Source: JACNIV01 sp965370415 (GTDB taxonomy: Bacteria > Cloacimonadota > Cloacimonadia > Cloacimonadales > TCS61). From it: 64,000 bases of DNA. The position numbers and the translations under genes were made by a program. The first letter of the stretch is position 1. Each line of letters opens with the position of its first letter. Location of the stretch: assembly GCA_965370415.1 (NCBI GenBank), contig CBDUTJ010000002.1:1-64000 (forward strand), given 5' to 3'. Below the pieces are notes generated by a model. The model was not told the DNA's origin. It ran no database searches and worked only from the letters and a program-made list of their open reading frames with translations. Positions 8,678-18,122 of the stretch are shown one piece after another.

Positions 8678-9997
8678 ATGGGTTTAAAAACATTCCCCGG
8701 TGGGGTACATCCCCACGACTCTAAAAAATATTCCAAAAATAAACCTGTAGAAATTTTATCACTGCCTTCAAAAGTTGTAATTCCTCTTTCCCAGCATATC
8801 GGCGCTCCATCCAAACCTATAGTGAAGGTAGGAGATGAAGTGCTTGCAGGACAAAAAATAGCTGAGCCAGGTGGTTTTGTTTCCATTCCAATGCATGCTT
8901 CTATTTCAGGTAAAGTTACCAAGATCGACAAATTCAACCATCCTGCAGGAACAGTATCAATGGCGATTGAGATAACCAGCGATGGACAGGACAATCAGAT
9001 CGAATTGACAGACGAAAAAAACTATTTAGAACTACCCGCAGAGGAGATGAAAAATCGAATTTCCGAAGCTGGTATTTGCGGTATGGGTGGTGCTGGTTTT
9101 CCCACTCATGTAAAGCTCTCTCCACCAGCAGAAAAACCTATCGATACAATCATTCTGAACGGTGTGGAATGCGAACCGTATCTTACAGCAGATTATCGTA
9201 TCATGATGGAACAACCGGATGATATCATCAACGGTCTTAAAATCCTGATGAAAACAGTTAATGCCAAAAAAGGGATCATTGGTATTGAAGCAAATAAACC
9301 GGATGCTATCAAACTTTTCAAAAACCTCTTGAAGGATGATAAAAATATCAAGGTTGTAGGACTTCACCTCAAATATCCGCAAGGAGCAGAAAAACAACTG
9401 ATCTACGCTGCTACAAAACGAAAGGTTCCTAATAAAGGTGGCCTGCCCATGGCTGTGGGAGTTGTAGTTCAGAATGTGGGTACTGCTATTGCTGTTTATG
9501 AAGCAGTGCGCTTTAGAAAACCGCTTATCGAAAGAGTTATTACCATCAGCGGAAAAATAGTGCGTAACCCGAAGAATATTAAGGCAAGGATCGGTACATC
9601 ATTTTCTGATCTGTTGGAATTTTGTGATGGAACCACAGAGGAGATCGGTAAGGTTATTTCCGGTGGACCTATGATGGGTTTTGCTATTCCCTCTCTGGAA
9701 ACACCGATGGCAAAAGGTTGTTCAGGACTTCTACTCTTCAATAAAAAAGAAGGTCATAAAGAAGATGAAAGCGTATGCCTTCGTTGTGGTAGATGCGTGG
9801 ATGTATGTCCCATGGATCTTGTGCCCAGCCTGATAGCACATAATGTGAAACACGAAGACTGGACTTTGGCAGAAAAATTTGGTGTGATGGATTGCATGAA
9901 ATGCGGAAGCTGTGCTTACGTTTGCCCATCACATATCAAACTCATTCAATGGATAGATATTGGAAAACTTAAAATAAACGAATTACAAAAAAAATAA
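8678..9997 (+). CDS. rnfC: Rnf complex subunit C (NADH- and ferredoxin-linked Fe-S/FMN subunit)
   Basis: RnfC is the peripheral subunit that binds NAD(H) and FMN in the ferredoxin:NAD+ oxidoreductase, which couples electron transfer to Na+ or H+ pumping. The ATG at 8678 is preceded by AAAGGGAG; a longer frame from 8618 lacks a site and the family starts with K-T-F-x-GGVHP. Seen in order: GGVHP N-terminus, a lipoyl-like SISGKVTKI region (residues 70-85), the NAD/FMN-binding GMGGAGFPTHVK (about 140) and GVECEPYLTADYR, then two 4Fe-4S motifs, CLRCGRCVDVCP from C367 and CMKCGSCAYVCP from C406. It opens the six-gene operon. Confidence 0.96.
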   Translation: MGLKTFPGGVHPHDSKKYSKNKPVEILSLPSKVVIPLSQHIGAPSKPIVKVGDEVLAGQKIAEPGGFVSIPMHASISGKVTKIDKFNHPAGTVSMAIEITSDGQDNQIELTDEKNYLELPAEEMKNRISEAGICGMGGAGFPTHVKLSPPAEKPIDTIILNGVECEPYLTADYRIMMEQPDDIINGLKILMKTVNAKKGIIGIEANKPDAIKLFKNLLKDDKNIKVVGLHLKYPQGAEKQLIYAATKRKVPNKGGLPMAVGVVVQNVGTAIAVYEAVRFRKPLIERVITISGKIVRNPKNIKARIGTSFSDLLEFCDGTTEEIGKVISGGPMMGFAIPSLETPMAKGCSGLLLFNKKEGHKEDESVCLRCGRCVDVCPMDLVPSLIAHNVKHEDWTLAEKFGVMDCMKCGSCAYVCPSHIKLIQWIDIGKLKINELQKK

Positions 9998-10023
9998 ATA
10001 ATCGTGAAATAAATGGAGGATAT

Positions 10024-11088
10024 ATGAGTGATGTTTATGCCGTTTCGGCAGCACCTCATATTAAGCAGAACATATCAGTAAGTTCTGTAATGTGGCAGGT
10101 TGTATTAGCTCTTACTCCTGCTCTTCTTGTGGGAATTTTCTTCTTTGGAATTCAGTCTTTTCTACTCACACTCTATGGTGTGATAGCTGCCGTAGTTACA
10201 GAAGCTTTTATACAGAAATTGCGCAAAGTACCCATAACGATTTCAGATGGCAGCGCAGTAGTCACAGGCATTCTGGTAGCTTTCAATATTAATTCGGCAG
10301 CACCCTGGTGGCTTCCTGTTATCGGTTCTGTTTTTGCTATAGCTATTGGTAAACAGATATTTGGTGGATTAGGTTTTAATATTTTCAATCCTGCTCTTCT
10401 GGGAAGAGCTTTTCTGGTTGCTTCCTGGCCTACGTTAATGACTGCCGGATGGAAAAGTACTACTCCAATGGCTCTTTTTAAAAGTTCTATCAACGGACTT
10501 ATGAACCTTCCTTCTAACGTACCAGCCGTCGTTACATCTGCTACTCCACTGGGAGTGGTAAAAGCCCTGCGTGATACTACCCAGATAAGTTCTGATATGG
10601 CAGAAACAGTTATGAATAACCTGACCAGCATGGACACACTCCAGAATCTTTTCTGGGGTAATATCGGTGGAGTGATCGGTGAAGTATCGGCTGCGGCACT
10701 TCTTCTTGGTGCTGCATATCTTGCCTGGAAACATATAATCGAATGGCGTATTCCTATCAGTTATATTGCCACAGTATTAATTCTTACATACATTTTTGGT
10801 GGAATAAACGGATTATTCTCTGCTTCGATCATGCTTCCTTTCTTCCATATTTTTTCGGGTGGTCTTATTTTAGGAGCGTTCTTCATGGCTACAGATATGG
10901 TTACCTCTCCTGTTACAAAGAAGGGAAGGATAATCTTTGGAATGGGTTGCGGAATATTGACCGTTGTGATCCGTCTGGTTGGGGGATATCCGGAAGGTGT
11001 TTCTTATTCTATTCTTTTAATGAATATCGCAGTTCCGCTGATAGATAGATATACAATTCCCAGAATATTTGGGGAGGTTAGAAAATGA
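10024..11088 (+). CDS. rnfD: Rnf complex subunit D (membrane flavoprotein)
   Basis: RnfD is a multi-spanning inner-membrane subunit carrying covalent FMN on a threonine. The 354-residue protein has GGAGG upstream of its ATG. It shows the NqrB/RnfD pattern: DGSAVVTGILVAFN near residue 80, NIFNPALLGRAFL near 120, and the flavinylation-site region TSATPLG with T174 the likely attachment residue. ATDMVTSPVTKKGRIIFG near residue 290 is also typical. Its stop overlaps the rnfG start by four bases (ATGA), which indicates translational coupling. Confidence 0.95.
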   Translation: MSDVYAVSAAPHIKQNISVSSVMWQVVLALTPALLVGIFFFGIQSFLLTLYGVIAAVVTEAFIQKLRKVPITISDGSAVVTGILVAFNINSAAPWWLPVIGSVFAIAIGKQIFGGLGFNIFNPALLGRAFLVASWPTLMTAGWKSTTPMALFKSSINGLMNLPSNVPAVVTSATPLGVVKALRDTTQISSDMAETVMNNLTSMDTLQNLFWGNIGGVIGEVSAAALLLGAAYLAWKHIIEWRIPISYIATVLILTYIFGGINGLFSASIMLPFFHIFSGGLILGAFFMATDMVTSPVTKKGRIIFGMGCGILTVVIRLVGGYPEGVSYSILLMNIAVPLIDRYTIPRIFGEVRK

Positions 11089-11660
11089 AATATTTTTTAA
11101 GACTTGGATTTGTATTATTGGTTATAACTACCGTAGCAAGCGGAATTCTGGCATATATAAACAGCCTTACCGAACCTATTATCAAAGAAAATCAACGTAA
11201 AGCAAAAGAAGAAGCCAGAATGGAAGTTCTGCCGGAAGCTGTTTTTTTCGATAGTATTTCCTATTTGAATGAAGAAGTAATATATGCCGGTAAAAACTCA
11301 GAAGGACAACTTGCAGGATATACATTTGTAGCTTCTTTGTATGGTTATAGCAGCGATGTGAAAACCATGGTTGGTGTAACCACGGACTTCAAAGTGAACA
11401 AGATCAAAATAATTGAACAAACAGAAACCCCGGGTTTGGGTGCAAACTGCACAAAACCTGAATTTCAATCTCAATTTGAAGGGAAAAAAGCTGATACAAT
11501 GGCAGTTGATAAAGATGGTGGTGAAATCGTTAGTATAACCGGAGCAACTATAACTACCCGAACAATTGCCAATTCTATACGGACTGGTTTAAAGTTCCTG
11601 AAAGATATCGAGGTTCAATCAGAACCTGAAGAAATTCACCAGGAGGAGGTTACCGAATGA
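11085..11660 (+). CDS. rnfG: Rnf complex subunit G (FMN-binding)
   Basis: RnfG has one N-terminal membrane helix (residues 4-22) and a periplasmic FMN-binding domain. The flavin is attached through a phosphoester to a threonine in an S/T-G-A-T-x-T motif; here it is ITGATITTRTI with T155 as the expected site. ETPGLGANC in the middle is the usual family motif. The gene overlaps rnfD and rnfE by four bases each. The extra acidic C-terminal tail (SEPEEIHQEE) is short and variable in the family. Confidence 0.95.
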   Translation: MKYFLRLGFVLLVITTVASGILAYINSLTEPIIKENQRKAKEEARMEVLPEAVFFDSISYLNEEVIYAGKNSEGQLAGYTFVASLYGYSSDVKTMVGVTTDFKVNKIKIIEQTETPGLGANCTKPEFQSQFEGKKADTMAVDKDGGEIVSITGATITTRTIANSIRTGLKFLKDIEVQSEPEEIHQEEVTE

Positions 11661-12241
11661 GTGTTATCAAAGAATTTACTAAAGGTCTCGTTAAAGAAAA
11701 TCCTGTTTTTGTGATGGCACTTGGGCTTTGCCCGGTATTGGCAGTTTCTTCTTCTGTAGAAAACGCTATCGGGATGGGAGCAGCAGCTACTTTTGTACTG
11801 GTTTTTTCCAATATTTTTATTTCTCTCATCAAAGGCTTTATTCCAGGTAAGATCCGTATTCCATCCTACATTGTAGTAATAGCTTCGTTTGTTACAATTG
11901 TAGATATGGTGATGGAAGCTTATGTTCCGGCTCTCCATAAAAATCTGGGTCTGTTCATTCCACTCATCGTTGTAAATTGTATTATCTTGGGAAGAGCAGA
12001 AGCTTTTGCCGGGAAAAATAATTTAATAAAATCCATTTTAGATGGTTTTGGAATGGGTCTGGGTTTCACCCTTGCACTTATAGTAATTGCCACAATAAGG
12101 GAAGTATTGGGCGCTGGACAATTTCTGGGATTCAATGTGCTTCCTGCAACCTTCAAACCAATGTTGGTAGCGATTCTTGCTCCGGGAGCTTTTCTGGTTA
12201 TGGGTCTTTTGATGAGCTTGATGAATCTTAAGAAGAAATAG
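11657..12241 (+). CDS. rnfE: Rnf complex subunit E
   Basis: RnfE is one of two homologous six-helix membrane subunits that hold a 2Fe-2S centre with RnfA. The 194-residue protein begins MSVIKEFTKGLVKENPVFV and contains the family motifs ALGLCPVLAVS (cysteine near residue 26) and NCIILGRAEAFA. The second Cys (VNCIILG, about residue 108) pairs with the equivalent Cys of RnfA in binding the cluster. It is preceded by AGGAGG and overlaps rnfG. Confidence 0.94.
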   Translation: MSVIKEFTKGLVKENPVFVMALGLCPVLAVSSSVENAIGMGAAATFVLVFSNIFISLIKGFIPGKIRIPSYIVVIASFVTIVDMVMEAYVPALHKNLGLFIPLIVVNCIILGRAEAFAGKNNLIKSILDGFGMGLGFTLALIVIATIREVLGAGQFLGFNVLPATFKPMLVAILAPGAFLVMGLLMSLMNLKKK

Positions 12242-12252
12242 GAGACAAATAA

Positions 12253-12840
12253 ATGGAATTTTTAGCAAAAATATTCGCAATGGCTATTGCTGCCATATTC
12301 GTGCAGAACTTTGTATTGATGCGCTTTCTGGGTTTGTGCCCTTATATTGGTGTTTCAAAGAAAATAGATTCGGCTTTGGGAATGGGAATGGCTGTGATCT
12401 TTGTTATGACCATGGCCTCCACTTTTACCTGGCTTATTCAAACCTATCTTTTGGTTCCATTGAAAATTGAATTCCTGCAGACTATAGCATTTATTCTTAC
12501 AATAGCTTCGCTGGTTCAACTGGTAGAGATGGTCATTCAAAAAACAGCTCCGGCACTTTATAAAGCCCTGGGTGTTTTCCTTCCATTAATAACTACAAAC
12601 TGTGCTGTACTGGGTGTTGCCATACTCAATATCAATGAAGAATACACTTTTATTTTTGCAATTTTGAACGGCATGTTTGCCGGGCTTGGTTTTACTTTGG
12701 TACTCATCCTGATGGCCGGGATCAGGGAAAGACTGGAGAGAGCGGAATTACCCCGCACAATGCGTGGCATGCCTATCGCTATGATAGTGGCAGGCTGCAT
12801 GGCACTTGCGTTCCTTGGTTTTTCCGGCTTAAAATTTTAG
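12253..12840 (+). CDS. rnfA: Rnf complex subunit A
   Basis: RnfA is the partner of RnfE in the membrane core of the complex. The 195-residue protein has the typical start (FVQNFVLMRFLGLCPYIGVSKK, Cys near 29) and TTNCAVLGVAILN (Cys near 117), the two positions that contribute to the RnfA/E iron-sulfur centre. GLGFTLVLILMAGIRERLE near the C-terminus is also typical. A ribosome site (GGAG) lies before the ATG, and only 11 bases separate it from rnfE. Confidence 0.95.
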   Translation: MEFLAKIFAMAIAAIFVQNFVLMRFLGLCPYIGVSKKIDSALGMGMAVIFVMTMASTFTWLIQTYLLVPLKIEFLQTIAFILTIASLVQLVEMVIQKTAPALYKALGVFLPLITTNCAVLGVAILNINEEYTFIFAILNGMFAGLGFTLVLILMAGIRERLERAELPRTMRGMPIAMIVAGCMALAFLGFSGLKF

Positions 12841-12851
12841 GGGGAAGTTAA

Positions 12852-13760
12852 ATGTCCATCATATTATATTCAATAGCAACTCTTGGGATTTTAGGTGTAA
12901 TTTACGGACTGGGACTTGCCTTTGCTTCCAAAAAATTTCACGTGGATATCGATCCTAAAATTGAACAGATAAATGAATTACTGCCTGGTGTTAATTGTGG
13001 AGCCTGTGGATATCCGGGCTGTTCTGCATATGCAGAAGCAATTGTAGAAAAAGGAGCTGATATAAATCTGTGCGCACCCGGTGGAGATGATGTTATTGCA
13101 AATATTGCAAAGATAATGGGGATAGAAGCAACATCTGCCGATAAAAAGATCGCTGTGATTCATTGTCAAAGTGGAGGAACAAACAACACTTTCTTCCGTT
13201 ATGAATATCATGGCATTTCTACTTGCAAAGCTGCTGTTCTTGTTTCCAGCGGTCCCAATCTTTGTAATTATGGTTGTGTTTTTCAGAACGATTGTATTGC
13301 AACCTGCCAGTTCGATGCTATCCATCTGGATGAGAATGGAATGCGAATAATCGATAAAGAAAAATGTACAGGTTGTGGTGCCTGTGTTATTGCATGTCCG
13401 CGTAATCTCATTGAACTTGTTTCTATTAAGAAACGTGTTCATGTACTCTGTTCTTCACACGATAAAGGTGCGGTTTCCCGCAAAGCATGTGGAAATAAAA
13501 CATCTTGTATTGCCTGCTCTTTATGTGTAAAGAAATGCCCTGTTGAAGCTATTGAAATGCAGGATAACGTAGCTGTAATTATCTACGATAAATGTATAAA
13601 CTGCGGTCAATGCGCAGATGTTTGTCCTACCAGTGCTATTTTTGATCCGCTGAAAGAAGTACGGGCAAAAAAAAAAGCAGAAGCAAAAGCAAAAGATGAA
13701 GCTGTTGAAAAACAACTGGAAGAACAGAAAACAACAGAAACCCAAAAAGATACAAAGTAA
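12852..13760 (+). CDS. rnfB: Rnf complex subunit B (multi-cluster ferredoxin subunit)
   Basis: RnfB accepts electrons from reduced ferredoxin. It has one N-terminal membrane helix (residues 3-25), then the four-Cys domain NCGACGYPGCSAYA around residues 49-62, and several ferredoxin motifs: CVFQNDCIATC, CTGCGACVIACP, CIACSLCVKKCP and CINCGQCADVCP. This is one pair of motifs more than the short proteobacterial form, as in many anaerobes, and may allow wiring to extra partners. The last 35 residues are a Lys/Glu/Ala-rich helix of low complexity. GGGGGAAG precedes the start. Confidence 0.95.
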   Translation: MSIILYSIATLGILGVIYGLGLAFASKKFHVDIDPKIEQINELLPGVNCGACGYPGCSAYAEAIVEKGADINLCAPGGDDVIANIAKIMGIEATSADKKIAVIHCQSGGTNNTFFRYEYHGISTCKAAVLVSSGPNLCNYGCVFQNDCIATCQFDAIHLDENGMRIIDKEKCTGCGACVIACPRNLIELVSIKKRVHVLCSSHDKGAVSRKACGNKTSCIACSLCVKKCPVEAIEMQDNVAVIIYDKCINCGQCADVCPTSAIFDPLKEVRAKKKAEAKAKDEAVEKQLEEQKTTETQKDTK

Positions 13761-13766
13761 AATATA

Positions 13767-14411
13767 ATGAACTTTCTGCTATTATCAAAAGCAAAAAGAT
13801 TGCAAAAAAAGGGGCAGAAATTCCTTACTTCTGGAAAGATCGAAAAAGCTCATGGGATATTTCAGAAAGTCGTCTTCATTGATAATTCCACCGAGAACCT
13901 TTTTAATCTGGCTTTGTCTTTGATGTCGTTGGCACGATATTCGGAAGCGGAAGGCTACCTGCGAAAGATCGAAGAAAATTTTCCTGATCATGAAATGAAT
14001 ACACTCTCCCTTGCCGAATCCTTAATCATGCAGAAGAAGTGGGATGAAGCAATAAAATTCTACAAAAAAGCAAGTCAGATAAATCCTCGCAGCGAAGCTT
14101 ATAAAAAATATGTGGAAATATCTAAAGATGTAATTGCCAGAGAAAAATATGTCAAATCCAAGGAGTTCTTTCAAGAAGCAATAGAAGAACTAAGGCACAA
14201 GAACGACGAAAAAGCACTCAAAATACTGCAGAAAGCCAATGAATACTTTCCGGGGAATCCTAATATCCTTAATAATATTGGAACTCTTTACTTGAACTTG
14301 AAGAATTATAAAAAAGCCTACAGCCATTTTGTAAAAGCAATTTCTTACGATCCGAAGAATGAAAAATTCCAAAAAAACTTGTTAACAGCAAAAAGAAAGA
14401 TAAAAAAATAA
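13767..14411 (+). CDS. Tetratricopeptide-repeat protein
   Basis: The 214-residue protein has no signal peptide and is built of TPR helices: A-helix and B-helix pairs at about residues 15-50, 52-85, 88-120 and, after a charged spacer, 145-210. Examples are KKWDEAIKFYKKASQINPRS and LKNYKKAYSHFVKAISYDPKN. TPRs bind partner proteins. It starts six bases after rnfB without a clear ribosome site of its own, so it is likely translated as part of the rnf transcript. A link to assembly of the Rnf complex is only suggested by position. Confidence 0.7.
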   Translation: MNFLLLSKAKRLQKKGQKFLTSGKIEKAHGIFQKVVFIDNSTENLFNLALSLMSLARYSEAEGYLRKIEENFPDHEMNTLSLAESLIMQKKWDEAIKFYKKASQINPRSEAYKKYVEISKDVIAREKYVKSKEFFQEAIEELRHKNDEKALKILQKANEYFPGNPNILNNIGTLYLNLKNYKKAYSHFVKAISYDPKNEKFQKNLLTAKRKIKK

Positions 14412-14443
14412 ATACCAAAAAAGCACTAATAATAATTCTAAGA

Positions 14444-14472
14444 TTGACAAAAGAAACACAACATAAAAATAT
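14444..14472 (+). promoter_or_regulatory. Possible promoter for the 14506 gene
   Basis: A perfect TTGACA (14444-14449) is followed after 17 bases by a weak AAATAT (14467-14472). TTGACA boxes recur before many genes of this window (21109, 39362, 42756, 46148, 58292), which supports the -35 element; the -10 element is poor here. Confidence 0.35.
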
Positions 14473-14505
14473 AGCTGACGAAAATTAATTCTTTCAGGGG
14501 CGTAA

Positions 14506-15408
14506 ATGAGAAAAATAATTTTTCTGGTATTTTTTTTATCATTCGTTTCTCTTATAAATGCAAGTTTTCTTATAGATGTTTATCATAAAGATTACGGTTA
14601 CGTATTACGAACTGTACTGGTTTTTGATTCTAAGCCGAACTATTCAGTTCTAAAACATCAGGATGATATTCAGATAAACATAATGAACTGCCGCAAAGAT
14701 GCTACTATCCAGAATATTCAAATTCCCAACAGCAATGTTTTAGAAGCGTTCGATTTTCTGGTTAGCAAAGACAAGGTGATGGTTGTGCTAACTATCAACC
14801 AGACACAACAACTTATTTCCGGTGAACCCTACAAAGTTGAACTGTATGAACTCTCCGGGGAATTGTTTAAACTTGTACTGGATATTTTTGCCATCAAGAA
14901 TCCAAAAACGCTGGAAGAAGTTCGTAGTTTTGCTGATTTTTATAAGACAATAGGAAAAACCGAATTAGCCGATGAATACTATACTATTGCCTCAAACATG
15001 AAAACCGTACAACAAACACAAATTGTTAACAAAAGCACTGTAAAAACCCAGAAACCAAAGAAAAAATTTATGAAAACTCTAAAAGTCCCAGCATTTTTGG
15101 AAAACATACAAAATATTCTCAATATAAATGTTATAATTATACTGACAGTGAGTATTGTTTTTATTATTGTTTTAATAATTATCATTTCGAAAGTGGTTAA
15201 GAAGAGGGTACCAAAATCTGATTTTGAAGATAAAAACCAGCGTTCCACCCAGGGTTTTGGTGATAATGAATTCCAGAAAAGGATGGTTTTAAAACTTGCA
15301 GCACAAGAATGGGAAAGCGAAGCAATTGCCATGGAATTAAATCTACCTCTCGATGATGTACACAGGATGCGCGGCAGCGATATTGATGATGAGTTAGAAC
15401 GATTTTAA
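14506..15408 (+). CDS. Membrane-anchored protein of unknown function with C-terminal HTH-like segment
   Basis: I do not recognise a named family. The 300-residue protein has a signal peptide or first helix (residues 3-19), a beta-rich exported region (20-135), a short helical stretch resembling a TPR (KTLEEVRSFADFYKTIGKTELADEYY), a Lys-rich linker, a strong membrane helix at 208-229 and a cytoplasmic tail. The tail (EFQKRMVLKLAAQEWESEA, then IAMELNLPLDDVHRM) has the spacing of a sigma-region-4-like helix-turn-helix, hinting at contact with DNA or a partner across the membrane. This is inference. A stretch of its AT-rich coding DNA is Lys-rich. It ends at a strong bidirectional terminator. Confidence 0.6.
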   Translation: MRKIIFLVFFLSFVSLINASFLIDVYHKDYGYVLRTVLVFDSKPNYSVLKHQDDIQINIMNCRKDATIQNIQIPNSNVLEAFDFLVSKDKVMVVLTINQTQQLISGEPYKVELYELSGELFKLVLDIFAIKNPKTLEEVRSFADFYKTIGKTELADEYYTIASNMKTVQQTQIVNKSTVKTQKPKKKFMKTLKVPAFLENIQNILNINVIIILTVSIVFIIVLIIIISKVVKKRVPKSDFEDKNQRSTQGFGDNEFQKRMVLKLAAQEWESEAIAMELNLPLDDVHRMRGSDIDDELERF

Positions 15409-15416
15409 AACATAAA

Positions 15417-15456
15417 AAAAAAAAAACGGCTCGGGAATTCCGAGCCGTTTTCTTTT
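15417..15456. terminator. Bidirectional intrinsic terminator
   Basis: ACGGCTCGG (15426-15434) pairs with CCGAGCCGT (15440-15448) around a GAATT loop. It has an A-run on the left and a T-rich stretch on the right, so it serves both the plus-strand gene ending at 15408 and the minus-strand gene ending at 15470. Confidence 0.9.
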
Positions 15457-15469
15457 ACTAAACCCTCAG

Positions 15470-17914
15470 TTATTTTATTAAGATCATTTTCTTAACGGAA
15501 CTGAAAGTACCAGCTTTCAACTTATAGAAATATAATCCTGAAGAAACAGGTTTACCCTGACCATCTCTTCCATCCCATAACACAGAATGCCTGCCTGCTG
15601 AAAATACTTCATTTACCAGTGTACACACCTGTTGTCCTTTGATATTGAAGATTTCTATTGTTACAAACGAGGACGTTTGTGCTACAGAAAAATAAATTGT
15701 TGTGGTCGGATTGAAAGGATTGGGATAATTCTGAGATAAGCTGCTTACAGGTAATATTAACTCATCGTCAGCATCGACATCCGGGACTAAATAAATATCA
15801 AAGACAACATTATCATTATTAATAATAATTTCATCTTCGTGAAGACCCAGGTAACCATCTTTCCAGCAATCCAGCGAGTAAGTCCCGTTGGGCAGATCAA
15901 AGTAATAATAACCTGTGCCATCGGAAACAGTCGAGTTCCAATAATTTATAGTTCCCACACTGATATTTGCATTGATTATTGGATTTGCAGTTCCCTCTTC
16001 ATAAACATATCCTGAAAGTGAACCACTAAAAATAACCGGTTCCATCTCAAAATTTTGCTGAACTATATTGTAATTAATAACAATATCTTCGATATGAATA
16101 GCATAATAATTAACATGCCATGCATCGAGCACATAGGTGCCATTGGGAAGATCAAAGTGGTAATAGCCATCCTGGTTGGTGACGGCATAACCACAATAAG
16201 GATCACTGAACGCCCAGATTTGCACTCCTTCGATAGGATTTGCTGTTCCAGTCTCATATACAATACCCCAGAGTTCACCATCGAACGAGATCGGATCGAG
16301 ATAGAAATCCATGGTGATCATATCATCTTCAATCACAACATCTGGAACCATCTGCTGGTAATACATTTCGCCCTCTGCATAAACTTCATAAATCCCGTTT
16401 GGAAGTGGCAATTGATAATATCCTTCATCATCTGTACCGGTTCCAAACCAGTTTGTACCATCGAAGGCATTTACCCCACAATTTTCTGCAGGTTCTGACG
16501 TAACAGAATCATATACATGTCCCTCAATTCCACCTGTAACAGTATAAATATGGAAATCGATTCCCGTGGAACCGGACATAATATTATTGTAATATTCAAC
16601 CACATAGACCCCTGGGACGTCCTCAATATCCACATTAACACCATAGCCACCCAGAATATCTGCTTCACTTGCTACGTGAAGAATATAGCTGCCGCTCTGT
16701 TCACTATCAGTTTCTGTATAGCCAATATCGCTCCAGCAATCTATCTCAAATCCGGCTGTAGGAACATCATCCAGATACACCATACCTTCTATTGTGGAAT
16801 CAGTTTCATATACCAGGAAATCTACTGTTTCCGTGCCACCTTCTTCTACATATACATCCACATGATCTACAACCAGATAATCAGGAATAAGATCGTCTTC
16901 GTCAAATCCTACTTTCCACCAGCCTTCGATCACAGTAAGATTGTAATATCCAGATCCGTTGGTTTCAGTTGAAACACCACCCGGCATTTGCCCTTCTGCA
17001 TAAACTGTTACGCCCACTACCGGAGCACCGTTTTCATCCAGAACCGTTCCTTCGATATTAGCATTTCCCGGAATAAAATTGAAATCATAACCGGTAATAT
17101 GACTGTTGATATTCACATCAACATATACTGTATCCGGGAACATCCCCCCACCCAGAACGCCAAGTGGGTCAAAAGCCATAACCATATAATCCGTTACTAT
17201 AGGTACAAAATTTTGATAATTTCCAGAAGCATCTGTAGCTGTCATCCACATATTCTCTTCACTGGACATAGCTGCAATGATAACATTTGGAGCTACCGGA
17301 GTAACCAAACCGGAAACGGAATAATCTGATATGATCGGATCTATCCAGAGAAATGCATCATCGATACCGCCAGCATCTTCCGCCACAAAGAATAACCCAA
17401 TATTAGAAACACGATTCGGTCCGTCTTCATTACCATAAAATGTTATCTGGTAAATGCCCACTGCAGGATCTTCATCATCAATATCGTTATCCACTATTTC
17501 ATCTTCCGTATCGGGAACAAGCAGATCGACATCATCCTCCCAAGTTCCATTACCATTCATATCTGCCCACATGCTTATATTTGCTTCCGAGCAGCCATCA
17601 GAAAAATAAATGGTTACAACAAAATCATCACCCTGAACGATAGTTGCCTGATCTTCTCCGTTGATCTTTACATCCATTGGATCCCTGTTGCCGGATTCAA
17701 TTGGGTATGATTTTACAGTTGTTTTTTCCCTCTTTTCATGATCAAACCTGAAAGGATCAGGAATCTTTATACGCTCTGAATCATAATGGTCATCCCTCAC
17801 CAAATTAAGTGCAGCTTTCTTCTTGATGATCTCCAAATTATCACTTCCCTGAAATGCAAATACCTGCAATGAAATTAAACTAATGAATATTAAAATTAAA
17901 ATAAACTTTTTCAT
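15470..17914 (-). CDS. Exported protein of carboxypeptidase-regulatory-like repeats with type IX-like C-terminal domain
   Basis: The 814-residue protein has a signal peptide (MKKFILILIFISLISLQVFA) and AGGAGG just before the ATG. After a 180-residue N-terminal region, with an Asp-rich stretch (DMNGNGTWEDDVDLL) that looks like a calcium-binding loop, six Ig-like domains of the carboxypeptidase-regulatory type follow. Each has the pattern G-x-V-x-(D/E)-x-G-x-P-I-x-x-A-x-I then D-G-Y-Y-x-F-D-L-P-N-G-T-Y. The last two are most alike (DLPNGTYVLDAWH, DLPNGTYSLDCWK). The end is a FlgD-like domain (NYPNPFNPTTTIYF, IFNIKGQQVCTL, SGLYFYKL, KKMILIK). It is probably a surface structural or adhesive protein; no enzyme domain is visible. 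Confidence 0.8.
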   Translation of the reverse strand: MKKFILILIFISLISLQVFAFQGSDNLEIIKKKAALNLVRDDHYDSERIKIPDPFRFDHEKREKTTVKSYPIESGNRDPMDVKINGEDQATIVQGDDFVVTIYFSDGCSEANISMWADMNGNGTWEDDVDLLVPDTEDEIVDNDIDDEDPAVGIYQITFYGNEDGPNRVSNIGLFFVAEDAGGIDDAFLWIDPIISDYSVSGLVTPVAPNVIIAAMSSEENMWMTATDASGNYQNFVPIVTDYMVMAFDPLGVLGGGMFPDTVYVDVNINSHITGYDFNFIPGNANIEGTVLDENGAPVVGVTVYAEGQMPGGVSTETNGSGYYNLTVIEGWWKVGFDEDDLIPDYLVVDHVDVYVEEGGTETVDFLVYETDSTIEGMVYLDDVPTAGFEIDCWSDIGYTETDSEQSGSYILHVASEADILGGYGVNVDIEDVPGVYVVEYYNNIMSGSTGIDFHIYTVTGGIEGHVYDSVTSEPAENCGVNAFDGTNWFGTGTDDEGYYQLPLPNGIYEVYAEGEMYYQQMVPDVVIEDDMITMDFYLDPISFDGELWGIVYETGTANPIEGVQIWAFSDPYCGYAVTNQDGYYHFDLPNGTYVLDAWHVNYYAIHIEDIVINYNIVQQNFEMEPVIFSGSLSGYVYEEGTANPIINANISVGTINYWNSTVSDGTGYYYFDLPNGTYSLDCWKDGYLGLHEDEIIINNDNVVFDIYLVPDVDADDELILPVSSLSQNYPNPFNPTTTIYFSVAQTSSFVTIEIFNIKGQQVCTLVNEVFSAGRHSVLWDGRDGQGKPVSSGLYFYKLKAGTFSSVKKMILIK

Positions 17915-18070
17915 TTTTCTCCTCCTTAAATATTTAATTGCAATTAATCTTTAACATGTCAATAAATTGAATTTGAAATCTCTTTGTCAAGTATGAAAAT
18001 AAAAAAATATGTATTAATAATGTATGCTTTTCAAACAAGTCGGTTTATTCTTAAAAAGAATTTGACGTTT

Positions 18071-18100
18071 TTGCATAAAAACTAATCTTCGAGATATAAT
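18071..18100 (+). promoter_or_regulatory. Promoter for the FAD-dependent oxidoreductase
   Basis: TTGCAT (18071-18076) and a perfect TATAAT (18095-18100) are 18 bases apart, 22 bases before the ATG at 18123. A second -35-like box, TTGACG, lies at 18062. The rest of the 208-base divergent gap is AT-rich with no other structure. Confidence 0.5.
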
Positions 18101-18122
18101 TTTTTATTTAAATGGGATTTAT

